The translations under genes were made by a program, and so were the position numbers. From Sphingomonas sp. (GTDB lineage Bacteria; Pseudomonadota; Alphaproteobacteria; Sphingomonadales; Sphingomonadaceae), in assembly GCA_013001055.1 (NCBI GenBank), contig JABDNH010000007.1, forward strand, positions 124,001-188,000: 64,000 bases of DNA, written 5' to 3'. Below are positions 1 to 8,410 of the stretch, piece by piece (position 1 is the stretch's first letter; every line of letters begins with the position of its first letter). The notes beneath the pieces were generated by a model. The model did not search any database, had not been told where the DNA came from, and saw only the letters and a list, made by a program, of their open reading frames with translations.

Positions 1-600
1 GGCCGGTCCGTCACAGGTATTGCCCGAGGCATCGAACATCGGACGAAAATCGGGCTTGAGCCCCACCGCCCCGTCCATGTGACCCGCGGTCGTTGAAATC
101 GGCTTTCCCGCATCGATGATGCGCGGCCCCATCACGAGTCCTTCGGCGACAGCATTGGACAAGGCTTCGGTCGAGCCCGTGCCATCCCCCATGTTGCGCA
201 CCGTGGTGAAGCCTGCGCGCAGCGTCTTCATGCCGTTCACGTAGGCATTGAGCGTGAACCAGTTATCGGAGCGCACCATATCCTCGATGAGCCCGGCATT
301 GCCCGTCGTGTCGGAGGCAAGATGCACGTGGCTGTCGATCAGCCCCGGCAGAACGGTCTTGTCCGACAGGTCGATCAGGGTCGCGCCCGCCGGTGCGGGT
401 TGCAGCCCGTCGACGACGGAAACGATGCGGCCATTGTCGACCGTGATGGTCGACGGCCCGCGCACGTCCTCGCCCGGCACCGCGACCAGCCGGCCGGCAT
501 GGATGACCTGCGGCTCGGCCAGCGCCGTTCCCGCAAGCAGGCCTGCGGCCAGACCGGTGGCAAGTCCCGTGGCTATTCGTCTCTTGGTTTCAGGGCCCAT
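1..600 (-). CDS. Secreted metal-dependent amidohydrolase (partial, 3' end outside window)
   Basis: The frame is open from an ATG at 600 to the window edge, so it is absent from the ORF track. It begins with a likely signal peptide (Arg-rich start, then a Leu/Ala-rich core ending TALAEP). It then shows the amidohydrolase beta-sandwich and the metal-binding HxH in GLIDSHVHL, followed by TTVRNMG and TAGHMDG as in imidazolonepropionase/prolidase-like members. Its start overlaps the stop of the upstream gene at 573 by 28 nt. That gene is a homologous amidohydrolase, so the two form a tandem, translationally linked pair. The substrate cannot be told; family members cleave cyclic amides or Xaa-Pro dipeptides. 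About 200 codons are visible. Confidence 0.85.
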   Translation of the reverse strand, partial: MGPETKRRIATGLATGLAAGLLAGTALAEPQVIHAGRLVAVPGEDVRGPSTITVDNGRIVSVVDGLQPAPAGATLIDLSDKTVLPGLIDSHVHLASDTTGNAGLIEDMVRSDNWFTLNAYVNGMKTLRAGFTTVRNMGDGTGSTEALSNAVAEGLVMGPRIIDAGKPISTTAGHMDGAVGLKPDFRPMFDASGNTCDGPA

Positions 601-1883
601 GGGGTCATCTCCTCTACGGGCACTCCGCCCTTCAATACGGCCGCCGGGCTTTCGACGGTTTCGATATTCGCCAGCGGATCGCCCGCGACCACGACCATGT
701 CGGCATAGCGTCCGATCTCGATCACACCGACATCGGCTTCGCGGCCAAGCGCCTCGGCTCCATTTTTCGTACCCGCCTGGATCGCCTCCAGCGGCGTCAT
801 GCCATATTCGACCATCACGGCGAATTGGCCTGGCACCCAACTGGGCGGCATCACGCCGACATCGCTGGCAAATACCATGCGCACACCCGCTTCATGGGCT
901 TTGCGGAAGTTGTCGCGCTGCGCCTGCGCTATCTCGCGATCCTTGCGCAAGTTTTCGGGCAATGTGCCGGTGCTTGTCCCCATCGCCTGCGTATAATCGG
1001 TGTTGCGGATATCCATCGAATACCAGACGGGCTTGTCGCGATCGACCGCCATACGGATGCCTTCGTCGTCGACCAGGCTGGCATGCTCGATCGTGTCGAT
1101 CCCCGCCGCGATGGCGCGGCGAATGCCTTCTGCGCCGTGCGCATGGGCAGCAGAGCGAAGGCCCCATTGTTCGGCCTCGGATGCCACCGCGCGCAATTCA
1201 GCGACCGAGAGCTGCGGCTGCCCTGGCTCGGTATTGACAGAGAAGACGCCGCCGGTGGCACATACCTTGATGACCTCGGCGCCATACTTACGCTGGTGAC
1301 GAACCTGGTATTTGAGCTCGTCGGGAGTGTCGCCAATGCCTTCTTCCTTGCCTTCCTTGGCAAGGCTCGGCGGCAGGAAGCTGCTGTCGCAATGCCCGCC
1401 AGTCGCTCCCAGCGAATAGCCTGCGGGGACGATGCGCGGGCCGACGACATAGCCGTCCTCGATCGCCTGCTTGAGTCCTACGCCGATGCGGTCGCGGCTG
1501 CCGAGCATCCGCACGGTCGTAAAGCCGTTTTCCAGCATCGCCCGCGCCGTTGGTACCGAGGTTATGGCCCAGAAACTGTCGGTCTTCTGGTAGCGCCGAT
1601 AGCCGCGAATATTGGCGGGGGAGGAGAAATGCACATGCATGTCGATAAAGCCCGGCAGCAGCGTCATGCCGGGATAATCGATTCGCCGGTCCTCTTCGCC
1701 AAGCACCGGCATCGCACTCGTCTCGATCGAGACGATCCGTCCGTCATCGCCTACCCGAACGACTGGATCGTCGATATAGCGGCCGGTTTCCACGTCGAGA
1801 TAGCGGTCCGCTACGATGTATGTGTCGGCCAGCGCTCCGGTGGGTAACGCGACACCAAGAGCAACAAGTAAAGCAAGACGCAT
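573..1883 (-). CDS. Secreted amidohydrolase family protein (imidazolonepropionase-like)
   Basis: This 436-aa protein starts with a clear signal peptide (LALLVALGVALPTGALA), so it acts in the periplasm. The metal-ligand motif HVH is in GFIDMHVHF near residue 85. ATGGVF, AHAHGAEGI and the late FASDVG correspond to the further metal-binding and catalytic positions of the amidohydrolase TIM barrel. The C-terminus (IGRYADMVVVAGDPL) is the returning beta-sandwich typical of the family. The ATG at 1883 immediately precedes the signal peptide. It overlaps the next, paralogous amidohydrolase by 28 nt. The specific substrate is unknown. Confidence 0.9.
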   Translation of the reverse strand: MRLALLVALGVALPTGALADTYIVADRYLDVETGRYIDDPVVRVGDDGRIVSIETSAMPVLGEEDRRIDYPGMTLLPGFIDMHVHFSSPANIRGYRRYQKTDSFWAITSVPTARAMLENGFTTVRMLGSRDRIGVGLKQAIEDGYVVGPRIVPAGYSLGATGGHCDSSFLPPSLAKEGKEEGIGDTPDELKYQVRHQRKYGAEVIKVCATGGVFSVNTEPGQPQLSVAELRAVASEAEQWGLRSAAHAHGAEGIRRAIAAGIDTIEHASLVDDEGIRMAVDRDKPVWYSMDIRNTDYTQAMGTSTGTLPENLRKDREIAQAQRDNFRKAHEAGVRMVFASDVGVMPPSWVPGQFAVMVEYGMTPLEAIQAGTKNGAEALGREADVGVIEIGRYADMVVVAGDPLANIETVESPAAVLKGGVPVEEMTPWALKPRDE

Positions 1884-1936
1884 GAGATTCCCCTGTAACT
1901 GCGGGGCAAATTAGCGCGGCGCTGGGAAACGGCAAG

Positions 1937-2311
1937 CTATTGCCGCTTGCGTCCGAACTGCCGGATGGCGCCGACATCGGGCGGCGGCGGGTCGGTAAGG
2001 CCGGCTTTGCGCTTTTCCATGTAGCGCGACAGCGCTTCGTCGGCATCGAACTCACCCGGCTTGGTCAAAGGCTCGCCCATACTGCCGAATATCGACTGTG
2101 CCTTGTCTTGCACGATCGTGTCGACCTTGGCGTGCAGACGCCCTGCTCCTGCATGGCGCAGGAAAAGCAGCAAGCCGATAACGGAAGTGCCCAGGAGCTT
2201 GCCAAGAAGGCTTTCGCCCAGTCCGAATGCAAGCATGACGATACCGACGATGACAACGACGGCCATCGTCGTACCGACCCTTCGGATCATCCGGACGAGC
2301 GGTTCAAACAT
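1937..2311 (-). CDS. Hypothetical membrane protein
   Basis: The ORF track starts at 2380, which would overlap lpd. I prefer the ATG at 2311 (MFEPLVRMIRRVG), giving 124 aa and a 46-nt gap after lpd. There is one strong hydrophobic segment (TMAVVVIVGIVMLAFGL) and a second (SVIGLLLFL). A soluble C-terminal half follows, ending in a basic tail (FGRKRQ) after a Pro-rich stretch (TDPPPPD). I do not recognise a family. Its position directly after lpd suggests co-transcription with the pyruvate dehydrogenase cluster. Confidence 0.65.
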   Translation of the reverse strand: MFEPLVRMIRRVGTTMAVVVIVGIVMLAFGLGESLLGKLLGTSVIGLLLFLRHAGAGRLHAKVDTIVQDKAQSIFGSMGEPLTKPGEFDADEALSRYMEKRKAGLTDPPPPDVGAIRQFGRKRQ

Positions 2312-2357
2312 GCTCGCCGCTCTAGCAGGCAATGCTTGAAGAGCCGTTACCGAAGGA

Positions 2358-3773
2358 TCAGATGTGCAGCACCCGGCCATAGGCGGCCAGCACGCTTTCG
2401 TGCATCATTTCGCTCAAAGTCGGATGCGGGAAGACCGTGTTCATGAAGTCTTCCTCGACCAGCTCGGCCTGCTTGCCGACCGTATAGCCTTGAATGAGTT
2501 CGGTCACTTCCGCGCCGATCATGTGCGCGCCGAGCAGTTCGCCCGTCTCGGCGTCGAACACGGTCTTGATGAACCCCTCGGTTTCACCCAGCGCGATCGC
2601 CTTGCCGTTGCCGATGAAGGGGAACTTGCCGACCTTGACCTTGTGCCCGGCCTCCTTGGCCTTCTTTTCGGTCAGGCCGACGCTGGCGACTTGCGGGTGG
2701 CAGTAGGTGCAGCCCGGAATGTTGTTCACGTCCATCGCATGCGGATGGACATCCTTGTTGCCGTTTTCCTGTGCGATGGCCTCGACGCAGATAATGCCCT
2801 CATGGCTGGCCTTGTGTGCGAGCCAGGGCGGCGCGGTGACATCGCCGATCGCCCAGATGCCCTTGACGTTGGTGCGGCACATGGCGTCGGTATCGATATG
2901 ACCCTTGGTGGTCTTCACGCCCAATTTGTCGATGCCGATATTCTCGGTGTTGGGGACGATGCCGATGGCTACGATGCAGTGCGAGAAGCTCTTCTCTTCA
3001 ACCTTGCCCTTGGCGTCCTTGATCTTGGCGGTGACGCCCTTTTTGTCGACCTTGAGGCTTTCGACGCCCGCCCCGGCCATGATTGTCATGCCCTGCTTCT
3101 TGAGGCTCTTGGCGAGTTCGGCGGAGATATCGTCATCCTCGACCGGCACGATGCGGTCGAGCATCTCTACGACGGTCACGTTGGCGCCCATGTCATTATA
3201 GAAGCTCGCAAACTCGATCCCGATCGCGCCCGATCCAATGACCAACAGGTCCTTCGGCATTTCCTTGGGCACCATCGCATGGCGATAGGTCCAGATCTTA
3301 TCGCCGTCGGTTTCGGCGAACGGCAGGTCGCGGGCGCGCGCGCCGGTGGCGACAATGATGTTCTTGGCGGTGAGCTGGGTCTTCTTGCCCTTGTCGTCGG
3401 TCACCGTCATCTTGCCCGCGGCATCGATATGACCGGTGCCCATGTGCACGTCGATCTTGTTCTTCTTCATCAGGCCGGTGACGCCCTGGTTGAGCTGCTT
3501 GGCCACACCCCGGCTGCGCGCCACGACCTTGTCGAGATCCATGCCGACGCTAGCCGCCTTCAGCCCGAATTTTTCGGCGTGCTGCATGTGATGCATGATT
3601 TCGCCCGAGCGGAGCAGCGCCTTGGTCGGGATGCAGCCCCAGTTGAGGCAGATACCGCCAAGGCTCTCGCGCTCGACGATCGCGGTCTTCATGCCCAATT
3701 GGCTCGCACGGATCGCCGCGACGTAGCCGCCGGGGCCCGAGCCAAGAACAATCAGATCATATGCGTTTGCCAT
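2358..3773 (-). CDS. lpd: Dihydrolipoyl dehydrogenase (E3), pyruvate dehydrogenase-linked copy
   Basis: This is an FAD-dependent disulfide oxidoreductase that reoxidises the lipoyl arms of 2-oxoacid dehydrogenase complexes with NAD. The 471-aa protein has the N-terminal dinucleotide fold GSGPGGYVAA, the redox-active pair in GGICLNWGCIPTKA, a second nucleotide-binding fold (LVIGSGAIGIEFASF), the FAD motif AIGDV, and the C-terminal dimer-interface HPHPTLSE carrying the catalytic His-Glu. The track start is a TTG. The ATG at 3773 has GGAG 7 nt upstream and is preferred. It lies in the pdhC cluster, so it probably serves pyruvate dehydrogenase. A second copy at 29742-31142 sits with sucAB. Confidence 0.95.
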   Translation of the reverse strand: MANAYDLIVLGSGPGGYVAAIRASQLGMKTAIVERESLGGICLNWGCIPTKALLRSGEIMHHMQHAEKFGLKAASVGMDLDKVVARSRGVAKQLNQGVTGLMKKNKIDVHMGTGHIDAAGKMTVTDDKGKKTQLTAKNIIVATGARARDLPFAETDGDKIWTYRHAMVPKEMPKDLLVIGSGAIGIEFASFYNDMGANVTVVEMLDRIVPVEDDDISAELAKSLKKQGMTIMAGAGVESLKVDKKGVTAKIKDAKGKVEEKSFSHCIVAIGIVPNTENIGIDKLGVKTTKGHIDTDAMCRTNVKGIWAIGDVTAPPWLAHKASHEGIICVEAIAQENGNKDVHPHAMDVNNIPGCTYCHPQVASVGLTEKKAKEAGHKVKVGKFPFIGNGKAIALGETEGFIKTVFDAETGELLGAHMIGAEVTELIQGYTVGKQAELVEEDFMNTVFPHPTLSEMMHESVLAAYGRVLHI

Positions 3774-3785
3774 CAAGATTCTCCG

Positions 3786-4079
3786 TTAGAACAGGAGCCG
3801 CGTAACCGCCCAGAGCAGGCCGAGCAAGAGGCCATGGATACAGAAGATTGCCGCCATGAAGCGGTTAGCGCGCCAATCACGTCGCCGCTTTTTGTTCAGC
3901 AGGGTCACGACGACGCCCGGAGACGCAAGCATCAGCCCCGCTGCAATGCCAGCGATGGGAAAGCGCAACCAATCGCTCGCGGGAATAATCGACGCAGCGA
4001 AACCATTCAGCACGGGCCCGAGGAAGAGTGTAGCGATCAGCGCGACGATTAGCCCGGCGCTGCCAGCAACATCGGCAAT
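3786..4079 (-). CDS. Small multi-spanning membrane protein with uncertain start
   Basis: The track gives 75 aa from a GTG at 4013, but that start cuts into a hydrophobic segment. The frame stays open to tandem TAA/TAG stops at 4080-4085. The codon after them is ATT (4079), 6 nt downstream of GGGAG, so initiation on this rare codon or read-in from the thioesterase stop is possible. The 97-aa version would have three membrane segments (LIVALIATLFLGPV, IAGIAAGLMLASPGVVVTLL, MAAIFCIHGLLLGLLWAV). A conserved basic loop (NKKRRRDWRANR) lies between the last two. No function recognised. It sits between a YciA-like thioesterase and lpd in the same operon. Confidence 0.5.
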   Translation of the reverse strand: MADVAGSAGLIVALIATLFLGPVLNGFAASIIPASDWLRFPIAGIAAGLMLASPGVVVTLLNKKRRRDWRANRFMAAIFCIHGLLLGLLWAVTRLLF

Positions 4080-4082
4080 CTA

Positions 4083-4451
4083 TTACTCCCGCCCGATACG
4101 CCGCTTCGAATTGTCTGCGTTGACGGCAACGAAGGTGAAGACCCCGCTTGCCACTTGCTGTTCTTTGTCGCCGTCGCGTTCGCGGCCGACAGCGGTCGCG
4201 CGGATCGTCATCGAGGTCGTGCCTTCACGCTCCATCGCAGCAAAAACGCTCAGTTCGTCGCCAACTTCCATCGCGCCCGGAAATTCAAGATCGGTTGCGG
4301 CCACGACGACCGCCTTGCCCTTCGAATGGCGCGAGGCGAGCGAACCCGCCGCCAGCGCCATCTGGCTCATCAGCCAGCCCCCGAAAATCCCGCCATAGGG
4401 ATTGGTGTCGGCGGGCATGGCGGTGACGCGGATTAGCGGCGCGTCGTTCAC
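4083..4451 (-). CDS. YciA-like acyl-CoA thioesterase (hotdog fold)
   Basis: The protein is about 122 aa and is a single hotdog domain. MPADTNPYGGIFGGWLMSQMALAAG is the signature of the YciA/BACH acyl-CoA thioesterases. These hydrolyse acyl-CoAs to free acid and CoA and carry the catalytic Asp in this stretch. The track uses a TTG at 4466. The GTG at 4451 forms a GTGA overlap with the stop of the upstream membrane gene (4450-4448) and is the more likely coupled start. Its place in a pyruvate dehydrogenase cluster is compatible with a role in CoA homeostasis, which is inference. Confidence 0.85.
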   Translation of the reverse strand: MNDAPLIRVTAMPADTNPYGGIFGGWLMSQMALAAGSLASRHSKGKAVVVAATDLEFPGAMEVGDELSVFAAMEREGTTSMTIRATAVGRERDGDKEQQVASGVFTFVAVNADNSKRRIGRE

Positions 4452-4663
4452 CCGCCCGAATGCCAATTGAAGAACATCCGCAGCCCGAACGAGGCAATCA
4501 GGAAGGCTGGAATGGAAAAGAGCAGCCCCGGGTTATTGGGTATGGGCGCTATGGTGCCCACGCCTGCCCAGCTTTCGCGCCACGGTCCACCCAGGCCGCC
4601 GAATGCCAGCGGCAGAACGAAGGCAATCAGAGCGCCGATCAATATGGCGGTGAACCATCGCAT
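4448..4663 (-). CDS. Small hypothetical membrane protein
   Basis: The track ORF starts inside the end of pdhC. The ATG at 4663 is preceded by a good ribosome-binding site (AAGGGGATG) and gives a 71-aa protein. It has a first membrane segment (WFTAILIGALIAFVLPLAF), a Gly/Trp-rich loop, and a second segment (GLLFSIPAFLIASFGLRMFF). Its stop overlaps the GTG of the thioesterase gene by 4 nt. I do not recognise the family, and homologues in the same operon would be the best clue. Confidence 0.65.
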   Translation of the reverse strand: MRWFTAILIGALIAFVLPLAFGGLGGPWRESWAGVGTIAPIPNNPGLLFSIPAFLIASFGLRMFFNWHSGG

Positions 4664-4754
4664 CGTGTCATCCCCTTCAGCTTGCGTCCTTCCAGCTTGA
4701 AGACGAAAGCATAGTACAAGGTTAACAGAAACGCTCCTCCGGACCAATTGACCC

Positions 4755-6062
4755 CTACGCCACCATCCCCAGCGGGTTTTCGACAAGCTGCTTGAACACC
4801 TTCATCAGCCTTGCACCATCGGCGCCGTCGATTGCGCGGTGATCGAAGCTACCGGTGGCGCTCATCACGGTCGCGATCTGCAGGCTGTCGTCGACGACAT
4901 AAGGCCGCTTCTCGCCCGCGCTGATCGCCATGATCATCGCCTGGGGCGGATTGATGACCGCGTCGAACTGCTTGATGCCGAACATCCCCATGTTGGACAG
5001 GCTGGCCGTGCCACCCTGATATTCGTGCGGCTGGAGCTTGCCTTCCTTGGCGCGCTCGGCGAGCTCCTTCATCTCGGCCGAGATCTTCGACAGCGACTTG
5101 TCGTTGGCGCCGGCGATGATCGGCGTGATGAGGCCGTTGGGGATGCTGACCGCGACCGAAATGTCGGCGCGCTCATACTTGATCAGCTCACCATCGCCGA
5201 AACTGACATTGCATTCGGGTACTTCCATCAGCGCCACGGCGAGCGCCTTGATCAGCAGATCGTTGACCGAAAGTTTGACGCCGCGCGCCTCGAGGCCCGC
5301 GTTCATCTCGCTGCGCAGCTTAAGCAATTTGTCGAGATTGATGTCGACCGTGAGGTAGATGTGCGGGACTTGCTGCTTCGATTCCGTCAGGCGGCGCGCA
5401 ATCGTCTTGCGCATGTTGGAGAGCTTCTCGACCGTGTGCGGGATATCGCCTGGATCGACGCTGGCGGCCTGCGGCGTCGGTGCAGGCGCGCTGGCGGCGG
5501 GCGCAGCGGCAGCACCCCCGGCACCCTTGCCAAGATCGGCGCGTACGATGCGCCCACCCGGGCCAGAACCATTGATGGCGGTAAGATCGATACCTTGCGC
5601 TTCGGCAAGGCGGCGCGCCAGCGGCGAGGCTTTCACGCGCTCCCCATCCTTGACCGGCGCGGGCGGCGCCTTCACGCCTTCCGCTTCGGCCGGAACCACC
5701 TTGGTGTCGGGTTCGGGCGCTTGGTCACGGCCGTAGCCTTTGTCGGCCTTGGCCGGTGCTTCTTCCTTGGGCGCTTCCTTGGCGGGTGCGGGCGCAGCGC
5801 TCACGTCGCCAACCTCTTCGCCTTCTTCGCCGATCATCGCGATCACGGTGCCGACCGCGACATTGTCGCTGCCTTCTTCCACCAGGATCTTGAGCAGCGT
5901 GCCTTCGTCGACCGCTTCGAACTCCATCGTCGCCTTGTCGGTCTCGATCTCGGCGATGATGTCGCCCGAGTTGATCGCGTCGCCTTCCTTGACCAACCAC
6001 TTGGCCAGCGTGCCTTCCTCCATCGTCGGCGACAAAGCAGGCATCTTGAGTTCGGTCGGCAT
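4755..6062 (-). CDS. pdhC: Pyruvate dehydrogenase E2, dihydrolipoamide acetyltransferase
   Basis: This 435-aa protein is the core of the pyruvate dehydrogenase complex and moves acetyl groups from the lipoyl arm to CoA. An N-terminal lipoyl domain carries the modified Lys in [12 protein letters not shown]. An Ala/Pro/Glu-rich linker, a peripheral-subunit-binding domain ([17 protein letters not shown]...GGRIVRADL) and the catalytic domain follow. The catalytic domain ends in [12 protein letters not shown], the HxxxDG active site, and [13 protein letters not shown] at the start is typical of PDH-type E2. pdhA and pdhB are not in the window: the upstream neighbour is divergent. lpd lies three small genes downstream. 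Confidence 0.95.
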   Translation of the reverse strand: MPTELKMPALSPTMEEGTLAKWLVKEGDAINSGDIIAEIETDKATMEFEAVDEGTLLKILVEEGSDNVAVGTVIAMIGEEGEEVGDVSAAPAPAKEAPKEEAPAKADKGYGRDQAPEPDTKVVPAEAEGVKAPPAPVKDGERVKASPLARRLAEAQGIDLTAINGSGPGGRIVRADLGKGAGGAAAAPAASAPAPTPQAASVDPGDIPHTVEKLSNMRKTIARRLTESKQQVPHIYLTVDINLDKLLKLRSEMNAGLEARGVKLSVNDLLIKALAVALMEVPECNVSFGDGELIKYERADISVAVSIPNGLITPIIAGANDKSLSKISAEMKELAERAKEGKLQPHEYQGGTASLSNMGMFGIKQFDAVINPPQAMIMAISAGEKRPYVVDDSLQIATVMSATGSFDHRAIDGADGARLMKVFKQLVENPLGMVA

Positions 6063-6187
6063 TCAGCACTCCATTGCAAAAACGTCAGGCTCTCCAACCG
6101 TAACGCGCGGGCGCGGTCAAGGGCTTCATGCCTTGCCAAGCGGGGAGCTTTCGCGCAGCGTCGCGCTTCCGTTGAGGAGAGGATGCG

Positions 6188-6646
6188 ATGTCGCAAACCT
6201 ATCTGGTGATCGTCACCGAGGCGCCCGAGGCCAAGGTCGCGCTGCGTTTCGCCGCCTTGCGCGCGCAGAAAACCGATCGCGGTGTCGAAATCCTCGCTAT
6301 CGGCGAACGCCAGGACTTCGCTGCATGGGGCGGCGTGCAGGCGGCGATGGAAGAAGAAGAGCGGCTGCGCGTGGAAGCGATGATCGCGGCCAGTGTCCAG
6401 GAGATCATCGACGCGACGGGCATCAAACCCACCATCACGGTCAAGCAGGGGGAGGCGGTCAAGGTAATAGCCGCCGAGATCAACGAACGCGAGGACGTGG
6501 CGGCGCTGGTACTCGGCGCGGCGCCGGGCAGCAATCCAGGGCCGATCGTCAAGCATTTCACGGGCGAAGGCGCAGGCGATCTCCCCTGCCCGGTCCTGCT
6601 GGTGCCCGGTGGGCTCAGCGACGAGCGGCTCGAGGAATTGAGCTAG
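6188..6646 (+). CDS. Universal stress protein (UspA family)
   Basis: This 152-aa protein has the Usp alpha/beta fold. The C-terminal ATP-binding signature G-x2-G-x9-G-(S/T) is approximated by GAAPGSNPGPIVKHFTGEGAG before CPVLLVPGG. An AGGAG-type site (GAGGAGAGG) precedes the ATG. It is divergent from pdhC and converges with the free-Met sulfoxide reductase gene, the two stops overlapping by 4 nt. Family members are stress-induced nucleotide-binding proteins; its precise role is unknown. Confidence 0.85.
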   Translation: MSQTYLVIVTEAPEAKVALRFAALRAQKTDRGVEILAIGERQDFAAWGGVQAAMEEEERLRVEAMIAASVQEIIDATGIKPTITVKQGEAVKVIAAEINEREDVAALVLGAAPGSNPGPIVKHFTGEGAGDLPCPVLLVPGGLSDERLEELS

Positions 6647-7122
6647 AGCGCTTCGACCAGTATTGCGGCCAGCCGCTCACAACCCTCTTTATCCGCCGCA
6701 TCGAAACGCGCCTTGCTGGGGCTGTCGATATCGAGCACGCCGAGCAATTCGCCTTCCTTGATCAGAGGCACGACGACTTCGCTTTCGCTCGCCGCATCGC
6801 AGGCGATGTGCCCGGGAAAGGCGTGGACATCCTCGACCAGCTGGGTTTGGCGTGAGGCTGCGGCAGCGCCGCACACGCCATCACCAAACTTGATCCGGAT
6901 GCAGGCGGGGCGGCCCTGGAACGGCCCCAGCACAAGCTCGCCATCGACATTGCGGTAAAAGCCGGCCCAATTGATGTCGGGCATGGTTTGCCACAGCAAC
7001 GCCGCCGCATTGGCCATGTTGGCAATCGGATCGGGCTCGCCATGGACGAGGCCCTTCAGCGCCGAGGCGAGGTCGTCATACATCTGCGCCTTGTTCGCGC
7101 CGTCGATCTTGAAGTCGTACAT
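6643..7122 (-). CDS. msrC: Free methionine-(R)-sulfoxide reductase (GAF domain)
   Basis: This 159-aa single GAF-domain protein reduces free Met-R-sulfoxide with thioredoxin. INWAGFYR and the three cysteines used in catalysis by this family are all visible: PACIRI, GVCGAAA and HIACDAAS. VVPLIKEGELLGVLDIDSP is the conserved GAF core ending. The length matches the family. It converges with the Usp gene. A stand-alone GAF sensor is unlikely given the full cysteine set. Confidence 0.92.
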   Translation of the reverse strand: MYDFKIDGANKAQMYDDLASALKGLVHGEPDPIANMANAAALLWQTMPDINWAGFYRNVDGELVLGPFQGRPACIRIKFGDGVCGAAAASRQTQLVEDVHAFPGHIACDAASESEVVVPLIKEGELLGVLDIDSPSKARFDAADKEGCERLAAILVEAL

Positions 7123-7127
7123 ATCAA

Positions 7128-7544
7128 TCAGCCGCGCGGCGGCACCTCCGGCTTGGCGCGCAGCGCCTTTTTGCGCCCGCGCACCGTCTTCTTGTCCATG
7201 CGCTTCTGCTTCGCCGACCAGCTCGGCTTCGTTTTCTTGCGCTTCTTGGGCTGCACATGGGCTTTGGCAATCATCTCCGCAAGCCGCTGGCGCGCCTCGG
7301 CGCGATTGTCGGCGCGACTGCGCGAAGCCTTGCAGGTGATAATGATTTCGCTGCGATCCTTGGTGACCTTGCTGCCCGCGATATGCTTGAGCCGATTGAG
7401 CACGCGCGGGTGAAGCCCAAGCTGCGACAAGGTCACGCGCAGCTGCACCCCGGTTTCCGACGTGTTGGCGTGCTGGCCGCCGGGGCCCGTACCCGCGAGA
7501 AAAGTCTCGTCGAGCGCGTCTTCAGGGATCTGGTCAGGCGACAT
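7128..7544 (-). CDS. arfB: Alternative ribosome-rescue peptidyl-tRNA hydrolase ArfB (YaeJ)
   Basis: This 138-aa class-I release-factor-like protein has the catalytic GGQ motif in TGPGGQHANTSETGVQLRV. Its highly basic tail (KKRKKTKPSWSAKQKRMDKK...GRKKAL) is the part that enters the empty mRNA channel of stalled ribosomes. It has no codon-recognition domain, so it acts on stalled ribosomes rather than at stop codons. The track start reads into the neighbouring gene. The ATG at 7544 (MSPDQIPEDAL) overlaps the rluA-like stop by 11 nt. Confidence 0.93.
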   Translation of the reverse strand: MSPDQIPEDALDETFLAGTGPGGQHANTSETGVQLRVTLSQLGLHPRVLNRLKHIAGSKVTKDRSEIIITCKASRSRADNRAEARQRLAEMIAKAHVQPKKRKKTKPSWSAKQKRMDKKTVRGRKKALRAKPEVPPRG

Positions 7545-8184
7545 CGGCCCATCCTGTGAAATGATCGGGCAGCGGCGCGGCGACTTCAAGCATCGCCCCT
7601 TTCTTGCGCGCAATTGCAATGCTCTGCGCATGGAGCATCATTTGGCCGCCGGGAAAGCCATAGACGCGATCGCCGACGATGCCGTGGCCCAACCCTTCGC
7701 GCGCGTGCACGCGGATTTGGTGCGTTCGGCCCGTCTTGGGGCGGAATTCGATCAAACTGTTTCCGTCCCTCACCGCCAGCCGATTCCACTCGGTTACCGC
7801 GCTCTTGCCTTGCTGGTCATAGGTCATGCGCCACCCCGCATCGGCGCTACTGATTTTGCCCAGAGGCATGTCGATCGTGCCGCCTTCTGCTTCGACCTCG
7901 CCGCCGACAACCGCGAGATAGCGTTTTTCCATGCGCCCTGCTTCCAGCTCGGCCTGGAACCACTTGCGCGCTGGCTTGTGCCGCGCAAATAGCAGGCATC
8001 CCGACGTATCCTGGTCGAGCCGGTGCATCGCGGTAGGCAGTTGCTTGTAGCCGCACAGCAGTTCGTGCAGGCGCCGCTCGATACTGTCGCCGCCGCGGCG
8101 CGGCGCATCGACCGGCAGGCCGGCCGGCTTGTCGAGCACGATCACATCGCCATCGATGAACAAAATACGGTCTTCTAGGGTCAT
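7534..8184 (-). CDS. RluA-family pseudouridine synthase
   Basis: This 216-aa protein isomerises uridine to pseudouridine in rRNA or tRNA. HRLDQDTSGCLLFARH contains the HRLD motif with the catalytic Asp, followed later by LIEFRPKTGRTHQIRVH, both diagnostic of RluA-type enzymes. There is no N-terminal S4 domain, so it is a short form. The ATG at 8184 (MTLEDRILFIDGD) is preferred over the GTG at 8202 used by the track. It overlaps arfB, suggesting a joint ribosome-maintenance operon. Target uridine unknown. Confidence 0.9.
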   Translation of the reverse strand: MTLEDRILFIDGDVIVLDKPAGLPVDAPRRGGDSIERRLHELLCGYKQLPTAMHRLDQDTSGCLLFARHKPARKWFQAELEAGRMEKRYLAVVGGEVEAEGGTIDMPLGKISSADAGWRMTYDQQGKSAVTEWNRLAVRDGNSLIEFRPKTGRTHQIRVHAREGLGHGIVGDRVYGFPGGQMMLHAQSIAIARKKGAMLEVAAPLPDHFTGWADVA

Positions 8185-8234
8185 ATCGGCGCGCCAAAGC
8201 ACGCCAATCGATCAATCGCAAGCCAAACTAAAGT

Positions 8235-8357
8235 GAGTCTTTGGAGTCACGGTTGGCGGAAAAAGGCCTGTTTTGATCCCTTTCAAGCTTTGTTAACCTT
8301 TTCCCTTCAGACATCTCATGGTTAATGAACGCTTAGACGGTGTTAAGGCGATCTTAC
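8235..8357 (+). promoter_or_regulatory. ctrA promoter region with GANTC and CtrA-box motifs
   Basis: Two GAGTC sites (8235-8239 and 8244-8248) match the CcrM methylation target GANTC. Downstream are two near-matches to the CtrA box TTAA-N7-TTAA: TTAA-tgaacgc-TTAG (8322-8336) and TTAA-ggcgatc-TTAC (8343-8357). The first also contains CATGGTTAA, the reverse of the TTAACCAT half-site. This matches the known logic of alphaproteobacterial ctrA promoters (methylation-sensitive and autoregulated); the functional assignment is inferred. Confidence 0.6.
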
Positions 8358-8410
8358 TTTCGGAGTATGAGAGACGCGCTGCCAACACCCGCTAAACGGG
8401 GGACTGGAAT

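Noticed and set aside
2364-4052. 562-aa plus-strand ORF opposite lpd
   Set aside because: Shadow of lpd and its neighbour; it crosses several real gene borders.
8203-8410. tRNA or other stable RNA in the larger gaps (8203-8410, 20599-20779, 35318-35466, 38302-38532)
   Set aside because: I looked for cloverleaf arms and a T-loop GTTCRA and found none; only promoter-like and hairpin elements are present.
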